From contig JAHBUQ010000002.1 of the NCBI GenBank assembly GCA_019637995.1, forward strand, positions 1,193,428 through 1,257,427: a stretch of DNA of 64,000 nt, written 5' to 3'. The notes beneath the pieces were generated by a model that worked only from the letters and a program-made list of their open reading frames with translations, made no database searches and was not told the DNA's origin. The position numbers and the translations under genes were made by a program. Position 1 is the stretch's first letter, and each line of letters starts with the position of its first letter. The DNA is from Ignavibacteriota bacterium (GTDB lineage: Bacteria > Bacteroidota > Ignavibacteria > Kapaibacteriales > UBA2268). Shown here one piece after another: positions 54,619 to 64,000 of the stretch.

Positions 54619-57168
54619 TTAACCTGCTATAAAATTTATCAATTTATTCTTAACAAAAATTACTTTACGAATTTGTTTGCCTTCAAGATGTTTTTGTACA
54701 AGCGAGTCGGCAAGTGCTAATTTTTCAACATCTTCCTGTGCCAAGTCAAGAGTTACCTGCAATTTTGCACGAATCTTGCTCGAAACCTGAACGACAAGTT
54801 CGATTTCATTCTTAATGGTTTTTGACTCATCATATTCAGGGAATTTTGCAAAATAAATGCTTTCTTTATGCCCTAAAACTGCCCATAATTCCTCAGCAAT
54901 ATGAGGAGCAAATGGTGCAAGGCATAACACAAGCGATTCCATAGCAATTTTTGGCTTAATGTCATATTTGTTGAATTCATTAACAAATATCATCATTTGT
55001 GCAATTGAAGTATTGAAACTCAGTGCCGGAATATCCTCACTCACTTTTTTAATAGTGGAGTGCATAACAAATTCCTGTTCTGACGTAAGTTCAATATCCT
55101 GAACATTTGGAGAAAGTTTTCCATCTTCAGTGGCAATTAATCTCCAAGCACGATTAAGGAAATTAAACACACCAACTATATTTTTTGTTTGCCATGGTTT
55201 TGTAGCTTCAAGAGGACCTAAGAACATTTCATAAAGGCGAAGAGAATCTGCTCCGTATTCATTTACTACTATATCCGGATTGACAACATTGCCGCGTGAT
55301 TTTGACATTTTTTCACCATCTTCTCCTAAAATCAATCCCTGATGGAACAGCTTTTTGAACGGCTCTTTAGTTGAAACATAGCCGTAATCAAACAGAACTT
55401 TGTGCCAGAATCTTGCATAAAGCAAATGCAACACAGCATGCTCAGAACCACCAACATAAAGATCAACTCCGGCAGGGTCCATCCAGTATTTTTGCTTTTC
55501 TAAATCACTGAAAATCTCGTCATTAGCATTGTCAAAATATCTCAAATAATACCAGCAAGAGCCGGCCCATTGAGGCATTGTATTTGTTTCGTAACCTGCT
55601 TTCTTTCCAGTTTTTTTATCAATAAAATTCACCCATGAATCAACCTTTGCCAGTGGTGATTCTCCGGTACCGGCGGGTTGAAAATCTGTTACTTCAGGTA
55701 AAACAAGAGGCAATTCATCAATTTCTAATGCGCGTTTTGTACCATCTTCAAAAAACATAATCGGCATCGGCTCACCCCAGTATCTCTGACGTGAGAAAAG
55801 CCAGTCCCGTAATTTGAACTGTACCTTTGCTTTTCCGATTCCTTTAGTCTCAAGCCAAGAAATTGTTTTTAAAATTGCTTCAGGTGACGGTACACCATTC
55901 AGAGATAATTCATTATTTTCGGAATTGATACCAACGCCACTCTTTTCGCAGAAAGCAGCTTGCTGAATATCAATCATTTCACCCTCAGTAGGTGCAACCA
56001 CCTGAATAATCGGCAAGCTAAATTTTGTAGCAAATTCGTGGTCACGTTCGTCATGCCCGGGAACAGCCATAATCGCACCGGTGCCGTAGTGAGCAAGTAC
56101 ATAATCTGCAATCCATATTGGAATTTTCTCACCTGTTGCGGGATTAATAGCATAACTTCCAATGAATAATCCGCTCTTATCCTTATTCAATTCCTGCCTT
56201 TCGAGGTCACTTTTTGCAGACGCCTTTTCTATATAATTCTTAACTGATTCTGCATTATCCTCACTTGTTAATTCATCAACAAGAGCGTGTTCAGGGGCAA
56301 GCACAAGATAAGTGGCACCGAAAACTGTATCGGGACGTGTGGTAAATACTGTAATTTCCTTTCCTGATTCTGTTTTGAATACAATTTCACCACCTACACT
56401 TTTGCCAATCCAGTTTATCTGCATATCGCGTGTGGACTGGGGCCACTCTACCAAATCAAGGTCGTTTAATAATCTGTCGGCGTATTCTGTAATGCGTAAC
56501 ATCCATTGACGCATAGGGCGACGCTCCACAGAATAACCCTTACTTTTCCACTCGTCCACTTCCTCATTTGCAAGAACAGTGCCTAATGCTTCGCACCAGT
56601 TCACCGGTTTCATAGAGATAAATGCAAGACGACGGCTATCTCGGTAATCCTCAATTTCTTTTTCATCTGTAATATGAGAAGGTATCGGGAGTTCGCTGAT
56701 TGGGCGTGCTTTCTGCAAATCGTGGTCATACCAGGAATTATAAATCAGGGTGAACATCCACTGCGTCCATTTGTAATAATTAGGGTCTGTGGTATTAACC
56801 ATAACATCCCAATCATAATTGAACCCAAGTGAATTAAGCTGACGGACAAAATTTTCGATATTATCTTTTGTGGCATCAACGGGATGAATACCTGTTGTCA
56901 TACTGTATCGCTCTGTGGGCAGACCGAATGCGTCAAAACCCATAGGATGCAGTACATTATACCCTTTCATATTGTAAAAACGGGCAATAATATCAGTTGC
57001 AGTGTATCCCTCAGGATGTCCGATATGCAACCCCGCACCACTCGGATATGGGAACATATCAAGCACATAGAATTTGGGCTTGGAAAAATCAGTTCCGGTT
57101 TTAAAAGTTTTATTTTCAGCCCAATACTGCTGCCACTTATTTTCAATATCTTTAAAGGGGTATGCCAT
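54619..57168 (-). CDS. leuS: Leucyl-tRNA synthetase
   Basis: 849 aa. HIGH motif in [12 protein letters not shown] near residue 45, the CP1 editing domain with [19 protein letters not shown], and KMSKS in [10 protein letters not shown] near 620. The C-terminal domain is of ordinary bacterial length. A TATTTTTG box lies 37 bp upstream, within one copy of a 35-bp direct repeat. Confidence 0.97.
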   Translation of the reverse strand: MAYPFKDIENKWQQYWAENKTFKTGTDFSKPKFYVLDMFPYPSGAGLHIGHPEGYTATDIIARFYNMKGYNVLHPMGFDAFGLPTERYSMTTGIHPVDATKDNIENFVRQLNSLGFNYDWDVMVNTTDPNYYKWTQWMFTLIYNSWYDHDLQKARPISELPIPSHITDEKEIEDYRDSRRLAFISMKPVNWCEALGTVLANEEVDEWKSKGYSVERRPMRQWMLRITEYADRLLNDLDLVEWPQSTRDMQINWIGKSVGGEIVFKTESGKEITVFTTRPDTVFGATYLVLAPEHALVDELTSEDNAESVKNYIEKASAKSDLERQELNKDKSGLFIGSYAINPATGEKIPIWIADYVLAHYGTGAIMAVPGHDERDHEFATKFSLPIIQVVAPTEGEMIDIQQAAFCEKSGVGINSENNELSLNGVPSPEAILKTISWLETKGIGKAKVQFKLRDWLFSRQRYWGEPMPIMFFEDGTKRALEIDELPLVLPEVTDFQPAGTGESPLAKVDSWVNFIDKKTGKKAGYETNTMPQWAGSCWYYLRYFDNANDEIFSDLEKQKYWMDPAGVDLYVGGSEHAVLHLLYARFWHKVLFDYGYVSTKEPFKKLFHQGLILGEDGEKMSKSRGNVVNPDIVVNEYGADSLRLYEMFLGPLEATKPWQTKNIVGVFNFLNRAWRLIATEDGKLSPNVQDIELTSEQEFVMHSTIKKVSEDIPALSFNTSIAQMMIFVNEFNKYDIKPKIAMESLVLCLAPFAPHIAEELWAVLGHKESIYFAKFPEYDESKTIKNEIELVVQVSSKIRAKLQVTLDLAQEDVEKLALADSLVQKHLEGKQIRKVIFVKNKLINFIAG

Positions 57169-57184
57169 AAGATTTTAAATTTAA

Positions 57185-57219
57185 TTATACATTTTACAAA
57201 CTTACAAAAATACGAAAAT
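57185..57219. repeat. 35-bp direct repeat, copy A (leuS promoter side)
   Basis: Begins TTATACATTTTACAAACTTA and ends TACGAAAAT; a perfect match to copy B at 57841. It contains the putative leuS promoter box. Confidence 0.92.
57205..57212 (-). promoter_or_regulatory. Putative -7 box for leuS
   Basis: TATTTTTG followed by TAAG on the minus strand, 37 bp upstream of the leuS ATG. Confidence 0.5.
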
Positions 57220-57222
57220 AAA

Positions 57223-57744
57223 TTAAGAAGTTATCTTATCATTGATAATTTTAATCAATTCATCTTTATCTTCATCACTCAAATAAGTTTTTGGAATAAT
57301 TAATGCATTAATTGAGGTAGAATATACAAAAACATATCTGTCATCTTCAACAACTTTGTTCAATTTGGAGATTATTATAACTGTTGTTAATTTCTGATTA
57401 ATTATGGTCAAAGAATTGTCAATGATATCTAAAGTTTGCTGACCAATAAGACCTTCGTTATTACCTTCATTTAGTAAGCTATTAACTTGACGTTTAATCA
57501 ACCAAAATCTATATTTTTTTGTCAAATATATGATTAATGCAGCAATTTAAAATACAGGTATAAACATTGCGAAAGATTCATAGCTGATATTATTAAAATT
57601 GAAAATAAAATATATCAGTAATGTCCAAAGTACAAAAAAAACTTTTTCTCTTAATCTCCTTTTTCTCTCAGTTTCAGAATTTTCATGATGATAAACATTG
57701 AAGTTTATAATGTCTTCTTTAGTAACTTCGTAAGTCAATTTCAT
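57223..57744 (-). pseudogene. YcxB-like membrane protein interrupted by an in-frame TAA
   Basis: One reading frame of about 173 codons from the ATG at 57744, broken by TAA at 57549-57547. The N-terminal part (MKLTYEVTKEDIINFNVYHH, then a membrane helix) and the C-terminal part (QQTLDIIDNSLTIINQKL ... YVFVYSTSINALIIPKTYL) are the two halves of a YcxB-like domain. The stop falls inside the second membrane helix and the frame continues IAALIIYLTKKYR directly after it. No frameshift is needed. It may be a true nonsense mutation or a sequencing error. Confidence 0.7.
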
Positions 57745-57840
57745 AGAATTCCCAAAATTTATTAATAATTTTTAAACCATAATTGTTTATTATTTGTTAC
57801 CGAATTTTTCAATTGGTTTAGACCAAGATAAAATTCATAC

Positions 57841-57875
57841 TTATACATTTTACAAACTTACAAAAATACGAAAAT
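57841..57875. repeat. 35-bp direct repeat, copy B
   Basis: Identical to copy A (57185-57219), 656 bp apart start to start. The two copies bracket the broken YcxB-like gene exactly, with little else inside. Confidence 0.92.
57861..57868 (-). promoter_or_regulatory. Duplicated -7 box facing the YcxB-like gene
   Basis: The copy-B version of the leuS box, 117 bp upstream of the YcxB-like ATG on the same strand. Confidence 0.35.
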
Positions 57876-57878
57876 TAT

Positions 57879-59012
57879 TCAATTCAAATAATCTCTTTTG
57901 AACCAATACAGAAATACAGGGTCAGAAAAAATCAGTTTTCCGTAATTATCTATCAATAAATCATTTTTTAAAAGTATTTTTATATTTTTCATTGCATTTG
58001 CAGGTGTTCCGAGTTGATACCTTCTCATGACATCAACTGATGAGAACTGGGTTTCTTCGCCTGCAACTGCTTTTAGAAGATTAATTTGAGTTCTGCTTAA
58101 TATCTCAATCTCTCTTTTGAATAATGGTAAATTGGAGTTTATAACCTCATTGAGCGAGTCTGTTATTATCTCTTCGGTAACGCTTTTATGGGTTTTATGC
58201 CAGATAAAATAACATATTTGCTGTACATACCAAGGATGATTCTGCATCAAATCAGCTATTTGACCGGCAAATTCTACAGTAATAACCTTCTTGGTTTCAA
58301 CAAACTTTGAAGTTATGAAATCTATCCATTTTTCTCTCTTAATTTTCTGTAAAAATAGTATGTCGCCAAATTTATAAAAAGGTTTTGAACTATCCGTAAA
58401 AATTTCTTCCATCAGGTGTCTTCTGCTTCCATAAAGACAATATGTAACATTCTTCTGCTTTTGCCAGATAGAGCGAAGTTTTTTATCAGCATCTTCATAA
58501 TCCTTATACCCTGCGATATTTTGAAATTCATCTATGTTTATGATAAATTTAATTTTTTTCCTCACAGCAATTTCCTCTGCGAGATTAAGAATTTCATCAT
58601 AATCAAAATCATTGTTGTTAAAATCAAATGACAGACTGAAATCAGATTGTGGAGAGGCTCCGAAACTTAATCTTGGAATTACATTTTTGAAGAAATCTTT
58701 CCCGGCATTAATCCAGTCTTCAGCTCTATTCGAACTTGCTTTTATTACACTTTTTGCAAAGACTTCCAGAAAATCCTGAAAGGTATTTGAGGAAAATAAG
58801 TCTATATTTACAACAGCTATTTTGGAATTCTGTTGCATTATTTCATTGGAAACCCGCTCTACAAGTGAGGATTTGCCCCATCTGCGAGGCGATATAATCA
58901 TTGTATTTATTCCGGAAAACATATTATTCTTTAATCGCAGCATTTCGTCTTCACGATTTGTGAAGGCATCTTCCGAGACAGTTTTACCAAATATAAAAGG
59001 AGAAGCAAGCAT
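57879..59012 (-). CDS. AAA/STAND-type ATPase with winged-helix tail
   Basis: 377 aa. N-terminal SPFIFGKTVSEDAFTNREDE, Walker A ISPRRWGKSSLVER (about residues 42-55) and Walker B FIINIDEFQNIAG (about 160) are typical of the archaeal-ATPase/AAA_34-like family found across Bacteroidota and archaea. The C-terminal winged helix (ILSRTQINLLKAVAGEE, about 305-375) would bind nucleic acid or a partner. The role is unknown; some relatives are thought to act in stress or mobile-element contexts. The start codon sits 5 bp from a palindrome array. Confidence 0.85.
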   Translation of the reverse strand: MLASPFIFGKTVSEDAFTNREDEMLRLKNNMFSGINTMIISPRRWGKSSLVERVSNEIMQQNSKIAVVNIDLFSSNTFQDFLEVFAKSVIKASSNRAEDWINAGKDFFKNVIPRLSFGASPQSDFSLSFDFNNNDFDYDEILNLAEEIAVRKKIKFIINIDEFQNIAGYKDYEDADKKLRSIWQKQKNVTYCLYGSRRHLMEEIFTDSSKPFYKFGDILFLQKIKREKWIDFITSKFVETKKVITVEFAGQIADLMQNHPWYVQQICYFIWHKTHKSVTEEIITDSLNEVINSNLPLFKREIEILSRTQINLLKAVAGEETQFSSVDVMRRYQLGTPANAMKNIKILLKNDLLIDNYGKLIFSDPVFLYWFKRDYLN

Positions 59013-59016
59013 ATTT

Positions 59017-59064
59017 TATACCAATTAGTATTATACCACTTGGTATTATACTATTTAGTATAAA
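59017..59064. repeat. Three tandem 15-bp palindromes upstream of the ATPase gene
   Basis: Units TATACCAATTAGTAT, TATACCACTTGGTAT and TATACTATTTAGTATA in tandem; each is itself a palindrome of the form ATACCAnnTGGTAT. They end 4 bp before the start codon, in the position of an operator. Confidence 0.85.
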
Positions 59065-59140
59065 TTTTATTGTAAATATTATGGTAATTAATAATATATA
59101 TGAATATATTTTGTTCATATTTATACAGATTTGATAATTT

Positions 59141-59196
59141 GTATAATACCAAATGGCATTATACCACTTGGTATAATACTAATTGGTATAATTTAT
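59141..59196. repeat. Second palindrome array, inverted relative to the first
   Basis: Three units, TACCAAATGGCAT, TATACCACTTGGTATA and TACTAATTGGTATA. Read in reverse complement they align with 59017-59064 over about 45 bp with about six mismatches. The last 18 bp encode the end (NYTN) of the small membrane protein that follows. Confidence 0.82.
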
Positions 59197-59610
59197 CTTT
59201 TTAGGTTTTATTTTTGATACAATCCAAAACACAATAAAAACTATCGAATAAAAAAACAAAAATACTAAAGCATCCATAGCATCTAATGATACTCTTTTTT
59301 CTGTACCAATGTTATCAATATAAAACTTAAAAGGTTCAACTAAGGAAAGAATTGCAAAGAAAGTCATTAGCAAATATATTATTACCCAGCCCCAAAATGT
59401 ATTAAAAAATATTTGAATTATTAGTAGAACAGATGGGATTAATACTAACCAGAAATACGATATTCCTATTGAACTCATTGAATTATAATCATAAATATCA
59501 AAAAAAAGCCAAATCCAGATTAATAATGCAATGACATATAAAATTCTTTGGATTCTTGGATTTTCAAGAATTTCGTTCAACTTCAAATTTACTTTTTTTA
59601 ACAAGTTCAT
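59179..59610 (-). CDS. Small membrane protein of unknown function
   Basis: 143 aa with four predicted membrane helices (about 20-36, 49-67, 70-90 and 110-130) and a short basic tail. No family recognised. Its last codons overlap the palindrome array. It lies upstream of the ATPase gene on the same strand with about 165 bp of repeats between. Confidence 0.6.
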   Translation of the reverse strand: MNLLKKVNLKLNEILENPRIQRILYVIALLIWIWLFFDIYDYNSMSSIGISYFWLVLIPSVLLIIQIFFNTFWGWVIIYLLMTFFAILSLVEPFKFYIDNIGTEKRVSLDAMDALVFLFFYSIVFIVFWIVSKIKPKKINYTN

Positions 59611-59671
59611 ATTGATTAAAATAAATTTTAATTACTTCCTAAATTACAGATTTTCAAATACGATAGAATTT

Positions 59672-59884
59672 TTAAGCATTGAGTTCTTTGCCATCGTTTG
59701 GTGTATAAATATCTTCATCTTCATCTTTGAGAAAATCGAATGCCGGGTTGTTTGAAATTGAATTTAGCCATAAAATTTCATCTTGACTATCGGATTTATA
59801 ATTTGCGATTTGTATTTCATCAATTATGTCATGAGTTGAAGTCATTTCATCTTTCTCTAATGTCGGAGCTAAATTTAAATTCAT
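59672..59884 (-). CDS. Small acidic protein of unknown function
   Basis: 70 aa from the ATG at 59884 (MNLNLAPTLEKDEMTSTHD); a start three codons upstream (59893) is also possible. Acidic C-terminus FLKDEDEDIYTPND. No family recognised; codon use and spacing are compatible with a real gene, but the evidence is weak. Confidence 0.4.
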   Translation of the reverse strand: MNLNLAPTLEKDEMTSTHDIIDEIQIANYKSDSQDEILWLNSISNNPAFDFLKDEDEDIYTPNDGKELNA

Positions 59885-60096
59885 TTTATACATCCAAGAT
59901 TTTCCTATATTAACGAGTATTTAATTGTTAAATTTTTAATACGAATTTTTACAAATATTTTAAATTTTTTCTTACAATATTCTGACATTTTGCGGACAGT
60001 TTCCGAAAAATGTTTTCAAGTTTTTTGTTCTTTCAAAAAAATATTATTATTTTAGAGAATAAGAATTTGAAAATGCAAAATAATTAATGGTTAGTT

Positions 60097-63000
60097 ATGA
60101 AAAAAGCCCTTAGACTTGTAGTTCTGCTGCTTATAGTAGTAACTTCGGCAAATGCTGAATATTTTGCCGGACCTGAGTATAATCATAAACTCTGGCGTAT
60201 CAGCGGAAATGGTCTGAACAAAGACTCCTACATTTTTGTCCTGCATAATACAAGCAATAAAAAAGCATTTATGCTGGAGGATTCTGTTATATCAGCTTTT
60301 AAGAAGGCAGATTTGATTATACAGAATCATAATTTCATTGATAAAGACAGGAATATGATTCCTGAAAAAAGGCATTATGATTGGTTTGATTTTGAAAAAC
60401 ATTTTTCCCCCGAGACACTCAAGAAAATTGAAGATTCTGTAGAAGCACGAGGAGGGCATTTCATGAGAGTTATTAGCTCGCGCTCATCATTTCGGTTGTT
60501 AAGAAGTTTGAGGTCATCAAATAAGTATCAGGATACAAATATTAATTACAAAACTGATATTAGTACTACTTTGAAAAATTTGACTTTACTTGAGGAAAAA
60601 GAATTCGACGGTATTTTTGATATTAATTACTGGATTGAGTATTTTCATAGTCTTACTGATGATGAAAAAGTTGAGGATATACTTAAAAATTTAGACGAGC
60701 AGAAATTAATATCTAAAGAAAAATTATTTACACAACTTTATTCTAAAAATAGATTAGATTCGATTTTTAATTTGACAGTGATTGAATATAAACCTCATGA
60801 TTACCAAGAATTTAATAAAATGAGAGATAGCACTATTAATTTCATAGTCAAATATTTAAGTAATAAATCTGTTTTCGTAGAGTTGCCTGTACGAAATGCA
60901 ATTGGAAATGATGGAGTGATTGATAAACTCAGACAGTCAGGATATTTGGTCGTGCCTATCAAATGCGATACATACACAGATTTGTTCCGCTATGTAAATA
61001 ATTACGACGATATGGAATGGACTGATTTCAATATTGAAGAATTTGGGATAAGTATTGCTTTGCCCAAGCTTTATCTTATTGGTAATAAATCAAATACAAA
61101 TTTTAGTTGCAATTTTATGGATATTACAACAAACATGTTATATTTTGTAGAGGTTTATGATGTTCCTGACTTCTCAAGTACAAATCCTCTGAAATATTTT
61201 CATGAAGCTAACTTAAAATTACGTGCTGATTATACTGAGAATACATCCCTTAATCAAATTTATACTCCTGATTCATTGATAAAGTTTGCCGGTGAAGCAA
61301 AAAGGAACAGGTATCACCAAAAGTATCATTTAGTTTACCATGATAAGAAAATATTCAAATTAACTGCAATAACTGATACTTTAAACATGAATTTAAAGCA
61401 TGCAGATAAGTTTTTAAGTAGTTACAAAATAGGTAAAATGCCGGAAGTTAAAAAATATCTTTATACATCACCATCTAAAGACTTTCAGGTAGAATTTCCA
61501 AGTAAACCGCAATATCGTCCTATTATTATTCCCAAGAGAATGGATACCAGTTTTGATTTAAAGTCAGAAGATTATCAAAATATGAGTTTTTATATGTTGA
61601 ACTCAAGTAAATTTTCTGAAGACCATTTTTTTAATGATGATAGTTTCTTATATAAGAATTTTGAGTTTGTGACAAACAATAAAAAAATTCCGCAACAAGA
61701 TATTATTATTAATTCAGAAATTAATAATTTTAAAGGTTTCTCAAGTCTTAATTTTGAGTATAAAGTTGATAGTATGAATGTTTGTTACAAGACGATACTC
61801 GCTTTTAACCGATTTTATATGTTGCACATTCATAGCCCAAATGAATTGAATAAAGATGTCAGAGATGAGTATTTCAGTTCATTTAAAATCACTCTTAATC
61901 ATAATACACCAATGACAACAATTGAAACAGAAACTGCTAAGTTCAAATTACCGGAGAATATGGTTAGAGATTCATTGATTGAAGATGATAGAAATAGTGA
62001 GAAAGTCCAATGGGGTTTTTCTAAGTATTTTATTAGACAAGATTATCTAGATACAATACTTGGTTTTTCTTTTCACTTCAAAATTTCTGAAATGACCGAT
62101 TATTATTTCGAAACTCCTGAAGAATTTAAAGAAAGTTCAATCCGATATCTGACAGACCAATTTGGACCTAACGAACTTATTTATTGTGAACCTTATTCTG
62201 AAAAGATTGAAAATTCCTATATATTTGAAGTTAAATCAACAAAATCTAAAGCTGTTATGAAAGGAATATTTTATCCATATAAAAATGCTACACATAGTCT
62301 TGAAGTTCGTACTCATCAAGCATTCTTGGATAGCTCTTACATTAATGATGTTTTTGATTCTTTTGAAATTACTTTTGAGCCGGAAGAAGAGCAGGAGTTG
62401 TTCAGAAATAAATTGCTGGATGCTACGAAGTATGCAATAAAAAATAAGAATATTGAAGACCCGATAGAATTTTCTAACGAATTTGTCAATGCATTGATTC
62501 ATACACATGATTATAAGAATTATTATGAAAGTATTGAATACTTAGTAACGAAAACTGATTCTGAAAACTATATTCTAAGTTATTTATTAAAGCAAATCAG
62601 CACAAAACTCTCAAAAATTGAGTATTCAGAAATGATTAAAAAGTCAATAAATTTGAATGGTTCTAATAAATTAGATTATAATTTTATATTTTTAAAAGCA
62701 CTAAGTTTGATTGAAGACAATGAAATCAGAAAATATACTTTAGAACAAATCATCCGTAATAGCAAAGAATATAAGGATGATTCCAATTATTTTTTGCCAT
62801 GGTATTATGATGATTATGTTTTAACATCAGATACACGAAATTTTATTAAATGGATTTTTAAAGATATTTTTAAGAGTATATCTCTTGAAGAAATATTATC
62901 AAATCCAGTTTACTCTGAAATTTTAAATATTCCGGTATTACAAAATCCGATTTCTCATTTTTTGAATTATGATGTATTATATAAAATCAGGAATTCTGAC

Positions 63001-63720
63001 AAAATTCAAATAGATGAGCCCCTATTGATAAAATCCTTTAAAACATTTATAGACAAAGACTTAGAAGATGAAATTGATATTGCAGTATCATTTAATGAAT
63101 ACGCCCAAATGTTGATTTTCTTATGCAAATCCCCTGCATCATTAGATTTTATTGAAAACTATATTTTTTCTCATTACGAATGTAATCACTCAAACAAATT
63201 TTTATATTATGCTTTAAATAATCCATCTAATATTTATGAAATCAACAAAATTTTTGGAATTAGACAATACATAAGTCGTGGCTATAAAATATTACACAAA
63301 ATTGGTAAGCTAGACCTAATGCCTCAAAAATACCTCAACTATGAATCTATTGCTGAAGCACAATTGCTTAATTTTTACTTGACATTTGGATTGATAGATT
63401 TGCAAATTCAAGATAAATTTATACATACCGTTTCGAATAATAAAAAAGAAGAATACTTTATGTTTTTTCATGTTTTGACTACTGTCATTGACTTTGAAAC
63501 AATATCAGATGATGGTGATGCTGAATATGAAAGTAGTAAAGTTACTATTTGCGTTGGTCCATATCCAAAGGAGATTGACATACACAATCTTGAAATACCA
63601 GATAATATGATTTGTGCTTCACAAGGTTTTATTAAAAAAGGAGAATTTGAGAAGTTTATCCAAGTCCGCAATGGTGAAGAAATTGAAGGCATAGAATGTT
63701 TTGATTTGAATGATTTTTAA
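60097..63720 (+). CDS. Very large exported TraB/GumN-like protein
   Basis: 1207 aa. Signal peptide MKKALRLVVLLLIVVTSANA. Residues about 25-310 follow the TraB/GumN layout: LWRISGNGLNKDSYIF at the start and NDGVIDKLRQSGYLVVPI at the end. The family's GTxH motif reads VLHNT and the late GxxH motif reads VELPVRNAIG, so the metal-site residues appear degraded. The remaining 900 residues hold three copies of a roughly 150-residue beta module (each with FxVEFPSKPxY-like or FKLPENM starts) and a helical C-terminal region. Function unknown. Confidence 0.6.
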   Translation: MKKALRLVVLLLIVVTSANAEYFAGPEYNHKLWRISGNGLNKDSYIFVLHNTSNKKAFMLEDSVISAFKKADLIIQNHNFIDKDRNMIPEKRHYDWFDFEKHFSPETLKKIEDSVEARGGHFMRVISSRSSFRLLRSLRSSNKYQDTNINYKTDISTTLKNLTLLEEKEFDGIFDINYWIEYFHSLTDDEKVEDILKNLDEQKLISKEKLFTQLYSKNRLDSIFNLTVIEYKPHDYQEFNKMRDSTINFIVKYLSNKSVFVELPVRNAIGNDGVIDKLRQSGYLVVPIKCDTYTDLFRYVNNYDDMEWTDFNIEEFGISIALPKLYLIGNKSNTNFSCNFMDITTNMLYFVEVYDVPDFSSTNPLKYFHEANLKLRADYTENTSLNQIYTPDSLIKFAGEAKRNRYHQKYHLVYHDKKIFKLTAITDTLNMNLKHADKFLSSYKIGKMPEVKKYLYTSPSKDFQVEFPSKPQYRPIIIPKRMDTSFDLKSEDYQNMSFYMLNSSKFSEDHFFNDDSFLYKNFEFVTNNKKIPQQDIIINSEINNFKGFSSLNFEYKVDSMNVCYKTILAFNRFYMLHIHSPNELNKDVRDEYFSSFKITLNHNTPMTTIETETAKFKLPENMVRDSLIEDDRNSEKVQWGFSKYFIRQDYLDTILGFSFHFKISEMTDYYFETPEEFKESSIRYLTDQFGPNELIYCEPYSEKIENSYIFEVKSTKSKAVMKGIFYPYKNATHSLEVRTHQAFLDSSYINDVFDSFEITFEPEEEQELFRNKLLDATKYAIKNKNIEDPIEFSNEFVNALIHTHDYKNYYESIEYLVTKTDSENYILSYLLKQISTKLSKIEYSEMIKKSINLNGSNKLDYNFIFLKALSLIEDNEIRKYTLEQIIRNSKEYKDDSNYFLPWYYDDYVLTSDTRNFIKWIFKDIFKSISLEEILSNPVYSEILNIPVLQNPISHFLNYDVLYKIRNSDKIQIDEPLLIKSFKTFIDKDLEDEIDIAVSFNEYAQMLIFLCKSPASLDFIENYIFSHYECNHSNKFLYYALNNPSNIYEINKIFGIRQYISRGYKILHKIGKLDLMPQKYLNYESIAEAQLLNFYLTFGLIDLQIQDKFIHTVSNNKKEEYFMFFHVLTTVIDFETISDDGDAEYESSKVTICVGPYPKEIDIHNLEIPDNMICASQGFIKKGEFEKFIQVRNGEEIEGIECFDLNDF

Positions 63721-63738
63721 TCAATTCGGGTAAATTCC

Positions 63739-63760
63739 TCGAAGATTGCTTCGACTTTTT
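63739..63760 (+). terminator. Intrinsic terminator after the TraB/GumN-like gene
   Basis: Perfect 6-bp stem TCGAAG/CTTCGA, 4-nt loop, followed by CTTTTT, 19 bp after the stop. A second hairpin (TACCCCGT/ATGGGGTA, 63785-63808) lies just beyond. Confidence 0.75.
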
Positions 63761-63911
63761 AGAAAATATTCCATCTGTACTTGATACCCCGTTGCTTGCG
63801 ATGGGGTAATTCATTAGAAATAATTATTTTAATAATCTAAGATATTATAGAAACTTTTTTAGAAATATTCCGTCAATTCATAAGTTGAAAAATTACTTTA
63901 GGAAAAAGAAT

Positions 63912-64000
63912 ATGAGAAAGTATTTCATAGCAATTTTGTTGATTTTTGCACCTTTAACTGCATATTCCAATTTTAATGCAGGAATTCAAATCGGCTATAA
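63912..64000 (+). CDS. Exported protein, 5' end only
   Basis: First 29 codons only: MRKYFIAILLIFAPLTAYS is a signal peptide, followed by NFNAGIQIGY, a start typical of outer-membrane beta-barrel proteins. Cut by the window edge; the family cannot be given. Confidence 0.6.
   Translation, partial: MRKYFIAILLIFAPLTAYSNFNAGIQIGY

Noticed and set aside
57223..57744. Stop-codon reassignment or selenocysteine-like recoding
   Set aside because: The codon is TAA, which ends other genes here normally, and no recoding signal is visible; mutation or base error is simpler.

Overview
The window looks like chromosomal DNA from a low-GC member of the Bacteroidota/Chlorobiota side of the FCB group. The evidence is several secreted proteins with C-terminal type IX secretion (T9SS) sorting domains, a probable GldL/GldM-type T9SS motor pair, GDP-fucose genes, a Bacteroidota-style IleRS, and repeated TATTTTTG (TAnnTTTG-type) promoter boxes. 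A Kapabacteria-like lineage would fit, but that is inference.

Layout. 1-4500: methylmalonyl-CoA mutase genes (large subunit cut by the window edge) and the 3-methyladenine glycosylase tag. 4504-24539: a 20-kb array that is the main point of interest. Eight cassettes of 1 to 7 kb, each with 1 to 4 genes, all on the minus strand, are separated by 118-122-bp imperfect palindromic sites. A 275-aa tyrosine recombinase gene sits at one end and reads away from the array. This is the geometry of an integron: integrase, adjacent attachment site, then cassettes reading away. However, the recombinase lacks the extra segment that defines IntI, the cassettes are operon-sized, and the sites are not classical attC. 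Each cassette starts with TT plus a cassette-specific sequence and ends with its reverse complement, so ends pair within a cassette but differ between cassettes. A 130-bp non-coding element is placed exactly at the inferred G|TT crossover in most sites. Cargo: VOC, three RibD/DHFR-like reductases, two NTF2-like proteins, DUF4199, DUF1801, DUF4287/DUF5655, a DUF6265-YCII fusion, a small P-loop kinase, a complete Wadjet type I anti-plasmid operon (jetABCD), an exported unknown and a hybrid sensor kinase.

24.6-28.0 kb: alkC, then a marR-yceI-nemA run. With tag on the far side, the array appears to sit between two alkylation-repair genes; a third (aag/MPG type) is at 41.5 kb. 28.4-35.5 kb: a large T9SS subtilase and two overlapping sensor kinases. 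35.6-48.7 kb: secreted and surface proteins, an FkbM methyltransferase, aag, the GldL/GldM-like pair, an O-methyltransferase, DUF58, a cyclase-like protein and a cohesin/dockerin-like T9SS protein. 49.1-57.2 kb: ileS (with a GxHH signature), fcl, gmd, leuS. 57.2-64.0 kb: a YcxB-like gene interrupted by an in-frame stop and bracketed by perfect 35-bp direct repeats, an AAA/STAND-type ATPase with palindrome arrays at its start, small unknowns, a very large TraB/GumN-like exported protein, and the start of another exported protein.

No rRNA, tRNA or CRISPR was seen. All family calls come from reading motifs by eye; no database search was run.
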